The position numbers and the translations under genes were made by a program. Positions 1 to 5,685 of a DNA stretch of 6,891 bases are shown here, one piece after another. Source of the DNA: Desulfobulbaceae bacterium UBA5611 (GTDB taxonomy: Bacteria > Desulfobacterota > Desulfobulbia > Desulfobulbales > Desulfocapsaceae); NCBI GenBank assembly GCA_002424635.1, contig DIKT01000057.1, positions 4,843 through 11,733 of the forward strand, in the 5' to 3' direction. Each line of letters begins with the position of its first letter. Position 1 is the first letter of the stretch. Under the pieces are notes generated by a model. That model worked only from the letters and a program-made list of their open reading frames with translations. It did no database searches and was not told the DNA's origin.

Positions 1-1455
1 CAGGCCACCAAGGATGCCGGCAAGATCGCAGGCTTGAATGTGCTGCGCATCATCAACGAGCCGACCGCCGCTGCTCTGGCCTATGGTCTGGATAAAAAAG
101 GTGAAGAGAAGATTGCCGTTTTTGATCTGGGCGGCGGCACCTTTGATATTTCTGTTCTCGAGATCGGCGATGGTGTTTTTGAGGTAAAATCCACTAATGG
201 CGACACCTTCCTCGGTGGTGAAGATTTTGATATGCGGATTGTCAATTGGCTGGCCGATGAGTTTAACCGGAGTCAGGGCATTGATCTGCGCAATGATAAA
301 ATGGCCCTGCAGCGTTTGAAGGAAGAGGCGGAAAAGGCCAAGATGGAGCTCTCCACTACCATGGAGACCGATATTAACCTGCCTTTTATTACGGCTGATG
401 CCTCCGGCCCCAAGCATATGAATATCAAGCTGAGCCGGGCCAAACTGGAGAGTCTGGTCGATGATTTGATCGAACGGACCGTTGCTCCCTGCCGTACAGC
501 CTTGAAAGATGCCGGTTTGACTGCCAAGGATATTGACGAGATCATCCTGGTCGGCGGTATGACCCGCATGCCCAAGGTTCAAGCCAAAGTCAAGGAGATT
601 TTTGGCCAGGAGCCGCATAAGGGCGTCAACCCTGATGAGGTTGTGGCCATCGGCGCCGCTATCCAAGGTGGCGTGCTGGGCGGCGACGTCAAGGATGTAT
701 TGCTGCTGGATGTCACACCTCTCTCCCTGGGTATTGAGACTCTGGGCGGAGTGACCACTAAACTGATCGAGAAAAATACCACGATTCCAACCAAGAAGAG
801 TCAGGTCTTCTCCACGGCGGCTGACAATCAGCCGGCTGTCTCCATCCATGTTTTGCAGGGTGAGCGGGAAATGGCCCAGGATAATAAGACCATCGGGCGT
901 TTTGAGCTGTCTGATATCCCCATGGCTCCTCGCGGTGTCCCGCAGATTGAGGTCTCTTTTGATCTTGACGCTAACGGCATCCTCCATGTATCGGCTAAAG
1001 ACCTGGGTACCGGCCGGGAGCAATCGATCCGGATCACCGCTTCTTCCGGTCTGTCCAAGGAGGATATCGAGAAAATGACCCGCGATGCTGAACTGCATGC
1101 CGAGGAAGATCATAAACGCCGCGAACTGGTGGATAGCCGTAATAATGCCGATGCCATGATTCATGCCACTCAGAAGAGTCTCAAGGATCTTGGTGACAAG
1201 GTGGACGCCGAGACCAAGGCCAATGTCGAGAAAGAGATTGAAAAGGTTAAGGCTGCCGCTGCCGGCGATGATATTGAGCTCTTAAAGAGCGCGGTTGAGG
1301 CGCTGACTACGGCCTCGCATAAGCTGGCTGAGCTCATGTATGCGCAGGCCTCTCAGCAGGGAGACAGCTCTCAGGGCGGTGCTGCTGGTGACGCTCCCAA
1401 GGATGACGATGTGGTGGATGCTGATTTTGAAGAAGTAAAAGACGATAAAAAATAA
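1..1455 (+). CDS. dnaK: Molecular chaperone DnaK (Hsp70), 3' portion, N-terminus outside window
   Basis: Hsp70 is the cytoplasmic ATP-dependent chaperone that binds exposed hydrophobic peptides and cycles with DnaJ and GrpE. The frame is open from base 1 and ends at TAA 1453-1455, giving 484 visible residues; by comparison with the 638-residue E. coli protein about 151 N-terminal residues are missing. Window residue numbers: INEPTAAALAYG near 19-30, phosphate-binding DLGGGTFD at 42-49, adenosine-motif VGGMTRMP at 184-191, interdomain linker DVLLLD at 232-237, then the beta-sandwich substrate domain (TPLSLGIETLGG, NTTIPTKKSQVFSTAADNQ) and the helical lid. The acidic tail DDDVVDADFEEVKD is the typical bacterial DnaK C-terminus. 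The ATG at base 34 is an internal Met, not the start. No dnaJ follows; a strong terminator lies 44 bases after the stop. Nothing looks degraded. Identification is essentially certain. Confidence 0.98.
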   Translation, partial: QATKDAGKIAGLNVLRIINEPTAAALAYGLDKKGEEKIAVFDLGGGTFDISVLEIGDGVFEVKSTNGDTFLGGEDFDMRIVNWLADEFNRSQGIDLRNDKMALQRLKEEAEKAKMELSTTMETDINLPFITADASGPKHMNIKLSRAKLESLVDDLIERTVAPCRTALKDAGLTAKDIDEIILVGGMTRMPKVQAKVKEIFGQEPHKGVNPDEVVAIGAAIQGGVLGGDVKDVLLLDVTPLSLGIETLGGVTTKLIEKNTTIPTKKSQVFSTAADNQPAVSIHVLQGEREMAQDNKTIGRFELSDIPMAPRGVPQIEVSFDLDANGILHVSAKDLGTGREQSIRITASSGLSKEDIEKMTRDAELHAEEDHKRRELVDSRNNADAMIHATQKSLKDLGDKVDAETKANVEKEIEKVKAAAAGDDIELLKSAVEALTTASHKLAELMYAQASQQGDSSQGGAAGDAPKDDDVVDADFEEVKDDKK

Positions 1456-1498
1456 AAATATCATTTTACTGACCAGTCGGCTTTAATAGGAGAGCTCG

Positions 1499-1542
1499 AA
1501 AAAAGGGAGGGAGAAAGAAGATTTCTCCCTCCCTTTTTTTTT
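1499..1542 (+). terminator. Rho-independent terminator after dnaK
   Basis: A perfect 18-bp stem pairs 1499-1516 with 1522-1539 around the 5-base loop GAAGA, with core AAAAGGGAGGGAGAAA. The right arm merges into an unbroken run of nine T (1534-1542). The A-rich left flank means it may also stop transcription on the other strand. It separates dnaK from trpS, implying that trpS has its own promoter. Confidence 0.93.
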
Positions 1543-1609
1543 ATTTTTCCTGTAAGGTGTCATCTGATTCAATGTCCCTGAAGTTATTAAGTTTATCCTT
1601 TTGTTTATT

Positions 1610-1615
1610 TATAAT
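1610..1615 (+). promoter_or_regulatory. Candidate -10 box of the trpS promoter
   Basis: A perfect TATAAT lies between the dnaK terminator and trpS. The best -35 at 17-bp spacing (TTAAGT, 1587-1592) matches TTGACA at only 3 of 6 positions, so the call rests on the -10 and the need for a promoter after the terminator. Transcription would begin about 1622-1624, leaving only 3-5 untranslated bases before the trpS ATG. The surrounding sequence is AT-rich, so chance occurrence is possible. Confidence 0.5.
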
Positions 1616-1626
1616 TCACAGTTAAT

Positions 1627-2592
1627 ATGAAGATTTTGTCTGGCATCCAACCTTCCGGTCAGCTGCATATTGGTAATTATTTTGGCATGATGCAGACCAT
1701 GATCTCTCAGATGGCAAGCTCTGAGCTTTATGTTTTTATCGTTGATCTGCACGCCATGACCTCGGTTCATGATCGTGATCGTCTGGCTATGGGTACCATT
1801 GAGGCTGCCGCCGATTTTCTGGCCCTGGGTCTCGATCCAGACAGATGTACTTTCTGGGTGCAGTCTGATGTCCCGGAGGTATGTGAGCTTTACTGGGTGC
1901 TGTCAACCATTGCGCCCATGGGCCTGATTGAACGTTGCCATTCCTATAAAGATAAGGTGGCCAATGGCGTTGAGGCCAGTCATGGGCTTTTTTCCTATCC
2001 TGTACTCATGGCAGCTGATATCCTGCTTTATCAGGCGGATCAGGTTCCAGTCGGGCAGGATCAAAAGCAGCATTTGGAAGTGGCTCGTGATCTGGCCCAG
2101 AAGTTTAATCATGTTTTTGGTGAGACCTTTGTTGTGCCTGAACCGGCTATCAGTACCACAACGGCCATTGTGCCCGGTCTTGATGGCCGCAAGATGTCAA
2201 AATCTTATGACAATACTATCCCTATTTTTCTGGCTGGAAAGGAACTGAAGAAAAAGATCATGGCCATTGCGACCGATGCCACACCAGTGGAGGATCCTAA
2301 AGATCCTGATCAGTGTAATCTCTTTGCCATGTTTAAACTGTTTGCTTCGCCAGACCGGTTGCAGGAAGTGCGCGAACTTTATGTGGGTGGGGGGGCGGCC
2401 TATGGTTATATCAAGCTTGAATTGCTGGATCTTATCAGTGAGTATTTTGCCGAGGCCAGAAGAAAAAAGGCTGAGTTCTTAGCGGATCCCTCTATGGTAC
2501 GGGCCATCCTTAGAAAGGGGGCCGATAAGGCGCGGGCCAAAGCTAACGTGACCATGGAGCTGGTACGTGAAAGAGTTGGGTTAAAATACTGA
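1627..2592 (+). CDS. trpS: Tryptophanyl-tRNA synthetase
   Basis: Class Ic aminoacyl-tRNA synthetase that activates tryptophan with ATP and loads it on tRNA-Trp in the cytoplasm. The 321 residues are close to the bacterial norm (about 325-335). Visible: N-terminal GIQPSGQLHIGN, with the HIGH-type signature as HIGN at 14-17; ATP-site KMSKS at 189-193 within GLDGRKMSKSYDN; and MAADILLYQAD at 128-138, where D131 corresponds to the aspartate that recognises tryptophan in the Bacillus enzyme. The start is firm: an in-frame TAA at 1612-1614 blocks any upstream extension and no other Met precedes HIGN. There is no Shine-Dalgarno (upstream bases TTCACAGTTAAT), so initiation is probably near-leaderless or coupled to a tiny upstream frame. 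A seven-G run at 2389-2395 encodes the glycine-rich GGG and does not break the frame. It stands alone and converges on the isomerase gene. Confidence 0.98.
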   Translation: MKILSGIQPSGQLHIGNYFGMMQTMISQMASSELYVFIVDLHAMTSVHDRDRLAMGTIEAAADFLALGLDPDRCTFWVQSDVPEVCELYWVLSTIAPMGLIERCHSYKDKVANGVEASHGLFSYPVLMAADILLYQADQVPVGQDQKQHLEVARDLAQKFNHVFGETFVVPEPAISTTTAIVPGLDGRKMSKSYDNTIPIFLAGKELKKKIMAIATDATPVEDPKDPDQCNLFAMFKLFASPDRLQEVRELYVGGGAAYGYIKLELLDLISEYFAEARRKKAEFLADPSMVRAILRKGADKARAKANVTMELVRERVGLKY

Positions 2593-2606
2593 TAAGACCG
2601 ACGGAG

Positions 2607-2676
2607 CTTGCCAGTTCAAACGCCAAAAGGCCCTGTCTGAAAACAGACAGGGCCTTTTGGCGTTTGAACTGGCAGG
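2607..2676. terminator. Long perfect hairpin, likely bidirectional terminator of trpS and the isomerase gene
   Basis: Bases 2609-2639 pair perfectly with 2644-2674 (31 bp) around an AAAA loop; a T-G wobble and one more C-G pair extend it to 2607/2676. The inner core has an intrinsic-terminator form on both strands: AAAAGGCCCTGTCTG, loop, CAGACAGGGCCTTTT. The terminal T-tract is only four bases and then continues into paired sequence (GGCG), so the outer roughly 16 bp of stem exceed what a terminator needs. It starts 14 bases after the trpS stop. Confidence 0.7.
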
Positions 2677-2714
2677 AACGGGCCGTTTGTTGTTTTATGG
2701 GTTAGCTGCTAGAA

Positions 2715-2764
2715 GCCGCTTTCACGAAACAGCCGGAAGGGATTGGCTGTTTCGTGAAAGCGGC
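2715..2764. repeat. 20-bp perfect inverted repeat in the convergent spacer
   Basis: Arm GCCGCTTTCACGAAACAGCC (2715-2734) is perfectly complementary to 2745-2764 across a 10-base loop. Neither strand has a T-run after it, so it is not a canonical intrinsic terminator. It may be a copy of a dispersed palindromic element or an RNA 3'-end stabiliser; a single window cannot decide. It is the middle of three tandem hairpins. Confidence 0.75.
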
Positions 2765-2767
2765 ATA

Positions 2768-2823
2768 AGGTGTCGTAAGCTAAGCGAGCAAGAAAAACTT
2801 TGCTCGCGGTAGCAACGACACCT
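2768..2823. repeat. Imperfect inverted repeat overlapping the isomerase stop codon
   Basis: Outer arms AGGTGTCGT (2768-2776) and ACGACACCT (2815-2823) pair over 9 bp. After a small internal loop GCTA/TAGC pairs 4 bp, and after an A/GG bulge GCGAGCAA (2784-2791) pairs with TTGCTCGC (2800-2807); the loop is 8 bases. On the minus strand the hairpin begins inside the TAG stop codon of the isomerase gene, so the stop lies in the stem. No T-run follows it on that strand. It is only 3 bases from the preceding 20-bp repeat. Confidence 0.7.
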
Positions 2824-3856
2824 AAAAATCAACCAGTTCTACATCAAAAACCAGGGTGGCATTAGGAGGAATCGGGCCGCGTCCTGAAGGGCCATAGCCA
2901 AGGGCCGCTGGAATAATAAGAACTCTCTTTTCACCTTTAGTCATAGTCAGAAAAGCCTCATCCCAACCTTTGATGACTCGACCCTGGCCAACCGGAAAGC
3001 TGATTGGCTCACCGCGGTCTAAAGAGCTGTCGAATTTGGTGCCATCCAGTAGTTTACCAGTGTAATGGGCCTTGACTGTGGTGCCGGCGGATGGGGTCTC
3101 GGTGCCGTTTCCTTTCTGCGTGACAATATATTGGAGGCCGGAAGGAGTGGTGATGGCCTCAGGCCAGCGTTGTTTGATCTCTTTAACTTGTGCTTCCATG
3201 GCACCCAGTTCTTTCTCGCTGGCCCGCTTGTCCATAGAGGCCAGCAGGGCGTCAAAGGCTGCCTGATCAGTCTGGAAGGTCGCAGCCTTGGCACCAACAC
3301 GAATAATTTCGACTGATTTCAGCTTATCATTGCCCTGAATTTTATTAACAACGTCTTGCCCTTCAACAACATGACCGAAAACAGTGTGTTTGCCATCAAG
3401 CCAGGGTGTGGCAATATGAGTAATGAAAAATTGACTGCCATTGGTACCCGGTCCGGCATTGGCCATGGAGAGAATACCGGGGCCGCTGTGTTTGAGGGTG
3501 GGATCAATTTCGTCAGGGAAGGTATAACCGGGGCCGCCGGTGCCGGTACCTAATGGGCAACCGCCTTGAATCATGAAATCGGGTATTACCCGATGAAAGG
3601 TCAGATTATCATAAAACCTGGTGCCCTTTTTACCAGCACCGCCGCCGAGCTCTTTGGTGCCTTCGGCCAGACCGACAAAGTTGGCTACAGTAAGAGGGGT
3701 TTTCTCAAATTCCAGGACACAGATGATGTCGCCCTTGGCGGTAATAAATTTGGCGTACAGGCCATCTTTCAATTGCGTTTCTGCCATAAGTGTTTCTCCT
3801 GATAGAATTAAAAAAAGAATAAATAACATTGAAAATATAATTTTATTATTGTTCAT
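2822..3856 (-). CDS. Secreted dual-domain peptidyl-prolyl cis-trans isomerase (cyclophilin-FKBP fusion)
   Basis: Predicted periplasmic protein-folding enzyme catalysing proline cis-trans isomerisation, 344 residues. Residues 1-25 look like a Sec signal peptide (NNNK, then hydrophobic MLFILFLILSG, cleavage near LMA|E at 25/26; no lipobox cysteine). A cyclophilin domain spans about 33-190: FHRVIPDFMIQGG at 87-99, NGSQFFI at 139-145 and WLDGKH at 152-157. These give the equivalents of human CypA R55, F60, Q63, F113, W121 and H126, including the Trp linked to cyclosporin binding. A helical linker, about 191-235, follows. An FKBP domain spans about 237-344 with the pocket residues of FKBP12 conserved: Y265, F275, D276, F287, V294, I295, W298, Y321, I329, F337. 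Both sites therefore look active. The start is ATG 3856-3854 because AGGAGG (3861-3866) sits 4 bases upstream; a TTG 18 bases further upstream would place that site inside the coding region. It converges on trpS and diverges from carA. Confidence 0.95.
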   Translation of the reverse strand: MNNNKIIFSMLFILFLILSGETLMAETQLKDGLYAKFITAKGDIICVLEFEKTPLTVANFVGLAEGTKELGGGAGKKGTRFYDNLTFHRVIPDFMIQGGCPLGTGTGGPGYTFPDEIDPTLKHSGPGILSMANAGPGTNGSQFFITHIATPWLDGKHTVFGHVVEGQDVVNKIQGNDKLKSVEIIRVGAKAATFQTDQAAFDALLASMDKRASEKELGAMEAQVKEIKQRWPEAITTPSGLQYIVTQKGNGTETPSAGTTVKAHYTGKLLDGTKFDSSLDRGEPISFPVGQGRVIKGWDEAFLTMTKGEKRVLIIPAALGYGPSGRGPIPPNATLVFDVELVDF

Positions 3857-3860
3857 GATT

Positions 3861-3866
3861 CCTCCT
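3861..3866 (-). promoter_or_regulatory. Shine-Dalgarno site that fixes the isomerase start
   Basis: On the minus strand the sequence reads AGGAGG, AATC, ATG: a full consensus site 4 bases before ATG 3856-3854. It rules out the in-frame TTG at 3874-3872, which lacks its own good site and would add MKLGGI in front of the signal peptide. A small CCAAT-GTT-ATTGG dyad (3879-3891) lies just upstream in the leader. Confidence 0.85.
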
Positions 3867-3921
3867 AATTTCAAGGGGCCAATGTTATTGGTAGTAACTC
3901 TGAGTGTTGAGGCGTGTTTAA

Positions 3922-3964
3922 ATATAAGGATATGTACTTTAGAAAATTAAACATATCCTTATAT
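3922..3964. repeat. 14-bp perfect dyad in the isomerase leader
   Basis: ATATAAGGATATGT (3922-3935) is perfectly complementary to ACATATCCTTATAT (3951-3964) across 15 bases. The arms are AT-rich and no T-run follows, so it is a poor terminator. It lies between the candidate isomerase promoter and the gene and could be a regulator-binding dyad or a 5' mRNA hairpin. Function unknown. Confidence 0.6.
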
Positions 3965-3985
3965 CTTACTTTAAAATAAAAAACA

Positions 3986-4013
3986 AATATTTATGAGTGT
4001 CGCTGCCTGTCAA
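3986..4013 (-). promoter_or_regulatory. Candidate sigma-70-type promoter of the isomerase gene
   Basis: On the minus strand a perfect TTGACA (complement of 4008-4013) is followed after 16 bases by AATATT (3991-3986; 4 of 6 matches to TATAAT). The start site would fall near 3979, giving a leader of about 120 bases that contains the 14-bp dyad. The -35 is strong and the -10 mediocre. Confidence 0.4.
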
Positions 4014-4086
4014 TTTATAAAGCTGCCTTGCGGTGTTCCTCTGTTATATGATCAGGCTGCTTTTCTTTTCTGCTTCCCGATTCTGA

Positions 4087-4115
4087 TTGACTTGAGATGC
4101 CATTCCGGGTTAAAT
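4087..4115 (+). promoter_or_regulatory. Candidate promoter for the carA-carB unit
   Basis: TTGACT (4087-4092, 5 of 6 matches) and TTAAAT (4110-4115, 4 of 6) at the optimal 17-base spacing. Predicted start near 4122, which would give an mRNA leader of about 258 bases before carA, including the small reading frame and the paired segments described separately. A TATAAA at 4342-4347 closer to carA lacks a usable -35. Confidence 0.4.
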
Positions 4116-4186
4116 ATTGTGGTTTTGTCTTTTTGCTTTACGCTTTTAGAAAAATAAGGAGCTGCGAGCTGATTTAAAAGGGGAAT

Positions 4187-4288
4187 ATGAAACTACTTCT
4201 CTTGCCCCGTCTCTTTCTTGTCCTCATAACCTATGTTCTGGAATTTTTGAGCCTTATGCCAGGGATAAGATTTTTTGGCATGCCTTGA
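4187..4288 (+). CDS. Possible 33-codon hydrophobic leader peptide or small membrane protein upstream of carA
   Basis: An ATG preceded by AAAAGGGGAAT (purine-rich site, about 4-5 bases spacing) opens a 33-codon frame ending TGA 4286-4288. The product begins MKLLLLPRLFLVLITYVLEF, mostly leucine and other hydrophobic residues, with Arg at 8 and 28 and a PGIRFFG segment near the end; it could span a membrane once. An in-frame TAA at 4175-4177 prevents extension upstream. The stop codon falls inside the first arm of a possible stem (4283-4288 with 4332-4337), the arrangement expected if translation influenced leader folding. I do not recognise any family. It may equally be a chance frame in a 5' leader. 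Confidence 0.35.
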   Translation: MKLLLLPRLFLVLITYVLEFLSLMPGIRFFGMP

Positions 4289-4337
4289 TCTTGCAGAATC
4301 CTGTTTGCAAGATGCTCGGCTCTACGAGCCTTCAAGG
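4256..4337 (+). promoter_or_regulatory. Potential structured RNA element in the carA leader
   Basis: Four pairings fit together by eye. ATGCCA (4256-4261) pairs with TGGCAT (4276-4281), extendable through G-U pairs. CCTTGA (4283-4288) pairs with TCAAGG (4332-4337), enclosing two hairpins: TCTTGCA/TGCAAGA (4289-4295 with 4306-4312) and GGCTC/GAGCC (4318-4322 with 4326-4330). The result resembles a three-way junction 42 bases before carA. No T-run follows, so a terminator-type attenuator is not evident. It matches no riboswitch class I know; stems are short and chance folding is possible. Confidence 0.3.
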
Positions 4338-4379
4338 ATGATATAAAATTTCTCTTATGGAGAAGAGTAGGAAAATTAT

Positions 4380-5522
4380 ATGAAAGCATTGATAGCCTTG
4401 GAAGATGGGACCATTTTTGAAGGTGAGTCCTTTACCGGCAGAGGTGAGGCCATCGGTGAGATGGTCTTTAATACGTCGATGAGTGGATATCAGGAAATCC
4501 TGACCGATCCCTCCTATACCGGTCAGATTGTAACCATGACCTATCCCTTGATTGGCAATTATGGTATTAATTGCGATGATATGGAGTCGGCAGCCGTACA
4601 TCCTGAAGCTTTTCTGGTGAAGGAATATAACGCTATTCCCTCGAATTTTTGTTCTCAGCAAAACCTTGCTGACTTTCTGAAATTTTATGGAGTGCTTGGA
4701 GTAGAAGGCTTTGATACCAGGGCTCTGGTCCGCCATATTCGGACAGTGGGGGCCTTAAAGGCCATTGTCTCTACGGAGGATCTTAACAGAGAGTCTTTAG
4801 TACAACGGGCGCAGGAGTGGAGCGGCCTTATCGGTCAGGATATGGTGCAGAAGGTAACCTGTGATCAACCCTATGGCTGGGCCGATAATGGTAAGGTGCC
4901 AGGCACCGGTTTTTCCACCGTGCAGACCGGCATGCAGAATCCTCTGAAGGTCGTGGCCCTTGATTGCGGGATCAAGTTTAATCAATTGCGCATCTTGACA
5001 GAGAAAGGGTGCCAGGTCCAGGTGGTGCCAGCTTCGACCGATGCGGAGACTATTCTGGCTATGAAGCCGGATGGCCTCTTTCTGTCAAACGGACCGGGAG
5101 ACCCTGCCGCTCTGCCGGGAGTGGTGGAGACCGTGCAAAGTCTTCTCGGGAAAACGGTCATCTTTGGTATTTGTCTTGGTCATCAGATTCTGGGGCTGGC
5201 CTATGGCGCTTCTACCTATAAACTCAAATTTGGTCATCGCGGAGCTAATCAACCGGTTAAAGATCTCACTACCGGTCATGTCGAGATTACTTCGCAAAAT
5301 CACGGTTTTACGGTGAGTATTGATAGCCTGGATCAAGAGAATATTGAGCAGACTCATATTAATCTGAATGATGGCAGTCTTGAAGGAATGCGCCATCGCC
5401 GTTTTCCTGCCTTTTCGGTCCAGTATCATCCCGAACATGCCCCGGGTCCGCATGATGCTTTATATCTTTTTGACCGGTTTGTCAGTATGATGCGAAGTGA
5501 AAAACTAAGGTTTAACAAGTAG
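4380..5522 (+). CDS. carA: Carbamoyl-phosphate synthetase small (glutaminase) subunit
   Basis: Hydrolyses glutamine and passes ammonia to CarB for carbamoyl phosphate, the precursor shared by pyrimidines and arginine; cytoplasmic. The 380 residues match the family size (E. coli 382). The N-terminal CPSase small-chain domain (about 1-135) contains FNTSMSGYQEILTDPSYTGQ and GVEGFDTRALVRHIR. The class I glutamine amidotransferase domain runs from about 190 to 375: ALDCGIKFN at 193-201, LSNGPGDP at 235-242, FGICLGHQ with nucleophile C265, and YHPEH with H350 and E352. The complete Cys-His-Glu triad indicates an active enzyme. The start ATG has AGGA (4369-4372) 7 bases upstream. Probably co-transcribed with the 31-codon frame and carB; the spacer to carB is 163 bases, with no terminator visible in it. 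Confidence 0.98.
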   Translation: MKALIALEDGTIFEGESFTGRGEAIGEMVFNTSMSGYQEILTDPSYTGQIVTMTYPLIGNYGINCDDMESAAVHPEAFLVKEYNAIPSNFCSQQNLADFLKFYGVLGVEGFDTRALVRHIRTVGALKAIVSTEDLNRESLVQRAQEWSGLIGQDMVQKVTCDQPYGWADNGKVPGTGFSTVQTGMQNPLKVVALDCGIKFNQLRILTEKGCQVQVVPASTDAETILAMKPDGLFLSNGPGDPAALPGVVETVQSLLGKTVIFGICLGHQILGLAYGASTYKLKFGHRGANQPVKDLTTGHVEITSQNHGFTVSIDSLDQENIEQTHINLNDGSLEGMRHRRFPAFSVQYHPEHAPGPHDALYLFDRFVSMMRSEKLRFNK

Positions 5523-5567
5523 CTCTTCTGCACGCATATCTGAAATAAGTGGCCCTGGAAGAACAGC

Positions 5568-5663
5568 ATGGACCGGTTCCATTGGCTGTTTGGTCTGTAC
5601 AGGGTATTTTTTATCATAGCTGCAATTATGGTAGTGTTAGTATTTTCAGGTTTTAAAAAATAA
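5568..5663 (+). CDS. Probable 31-residue single-span membrane miniprotein between carA and carB
   Basis: ATG 5568-5570 is preceded by GGAAGAA (5557-5563), a reasonable ribosome site at 4-5 bases spacing, and the frame ends at TAA 5661-5663. The peptide has a short polar/aromatic N-terminus (MDRFHWLFGLYR), an uninterrupted hydrophobic stretch from V13 to F26 rich in Ile, Val, Phe and Ala, and a C-terminal KK. It has the layout of a single transmembrane helix with charged ends. It begins 46 bases after carA and ends 22 bases before carB, which itself lacks a ribosome site, so it might couple translation into carB. No known family recognised. Conservation would be needed to separate a real gene from a chance frame. 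Confidence 0.5.
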   Translation: MDRFHWLFGLYRVFFIIAAIMVVLVFSGFKK

Positions 5664-5685
5664 TCTAAATTTTCTTGATGATCCC

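Larger units (their letters stand above)
3857..4379. other. 523-base divergent spacer between the isomerase gene and carA
   Basis: AT-rich non-conserved-looking sequence. What I can support in it: the isomerase ribosome site and a candidate minus-strand promoter on the left, a 14-bp dyad at 3922-3964, a candidate carA promoter at 4087-4115, a possible 33-codon frame at 4187-4288, potential RNA structure at 4256-4337, and the carA ribosome site AGGA (4369-4372). No tRNA, transposon end or familiar riboswitch was recognised. A stop-free frame at 3993-4157 has no ribosome site and was not called. Confidence 0.6.

Noticed and set aside
1928..2248. 106-codon plus-strand frame overlapping trpS in another frame
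   Set aside because: The trpS frame carries all family motifs through this stretch, so the overlapping frame is a by-product.
2389..2395. Seven-G homopolymer in trpS as a possible frameshift site or sequencing error
   Set aside because: The frame stays open and in register with TrpRS sequence on both sides, ending at a normal length.
2715..2764. Intrinsic terminator interpretation of the 20-bp inverted repeat
   Set aside because: Neither strand has a T-run after the stem; kept only as an inverted repeat.
2701..2823. Integron attC-like site suggested by GTTAGCTGCT and the folded palindromes
   Set aside because: The core box does not fit GTTRRRY, no matching R'' box is positioned correctly, and there is no integrase or cassette context.
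3857..3874. Extended isomerase start at TTG 3874-3872
   Set aside because: It would translate through the consensus AGGAGG that serves ATG 3856-3854 and add six residues before a normal signal peptide.
3993..4157. A 54-codon plus-strand frame with five Cys codons in the isomerase-carA spacer
   Set aside because: No ribosome site before its ATG, no recognisable motif, and it contains the best candidate carA promoter; most likely a chance frame.
4342..4347. TATAAA close to carA as its -10 box
   Set aside because: No acceptable -35 at 16-18 bases upstream (GCTCTA at 17); the pair at 4087-4115 is better.
4332..4736. 134-codon minus-strand frame over the start of carA
   Set aside because: Lies opposite a confidently identified gene, has no recognisable domain and looks like an antisense shadow of carA codons.
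5085..5453. 122-codon minus-strand frame inside carA
   Set aside because: Antisense to the glutaminase active-site region of carA, with no family resemblance.
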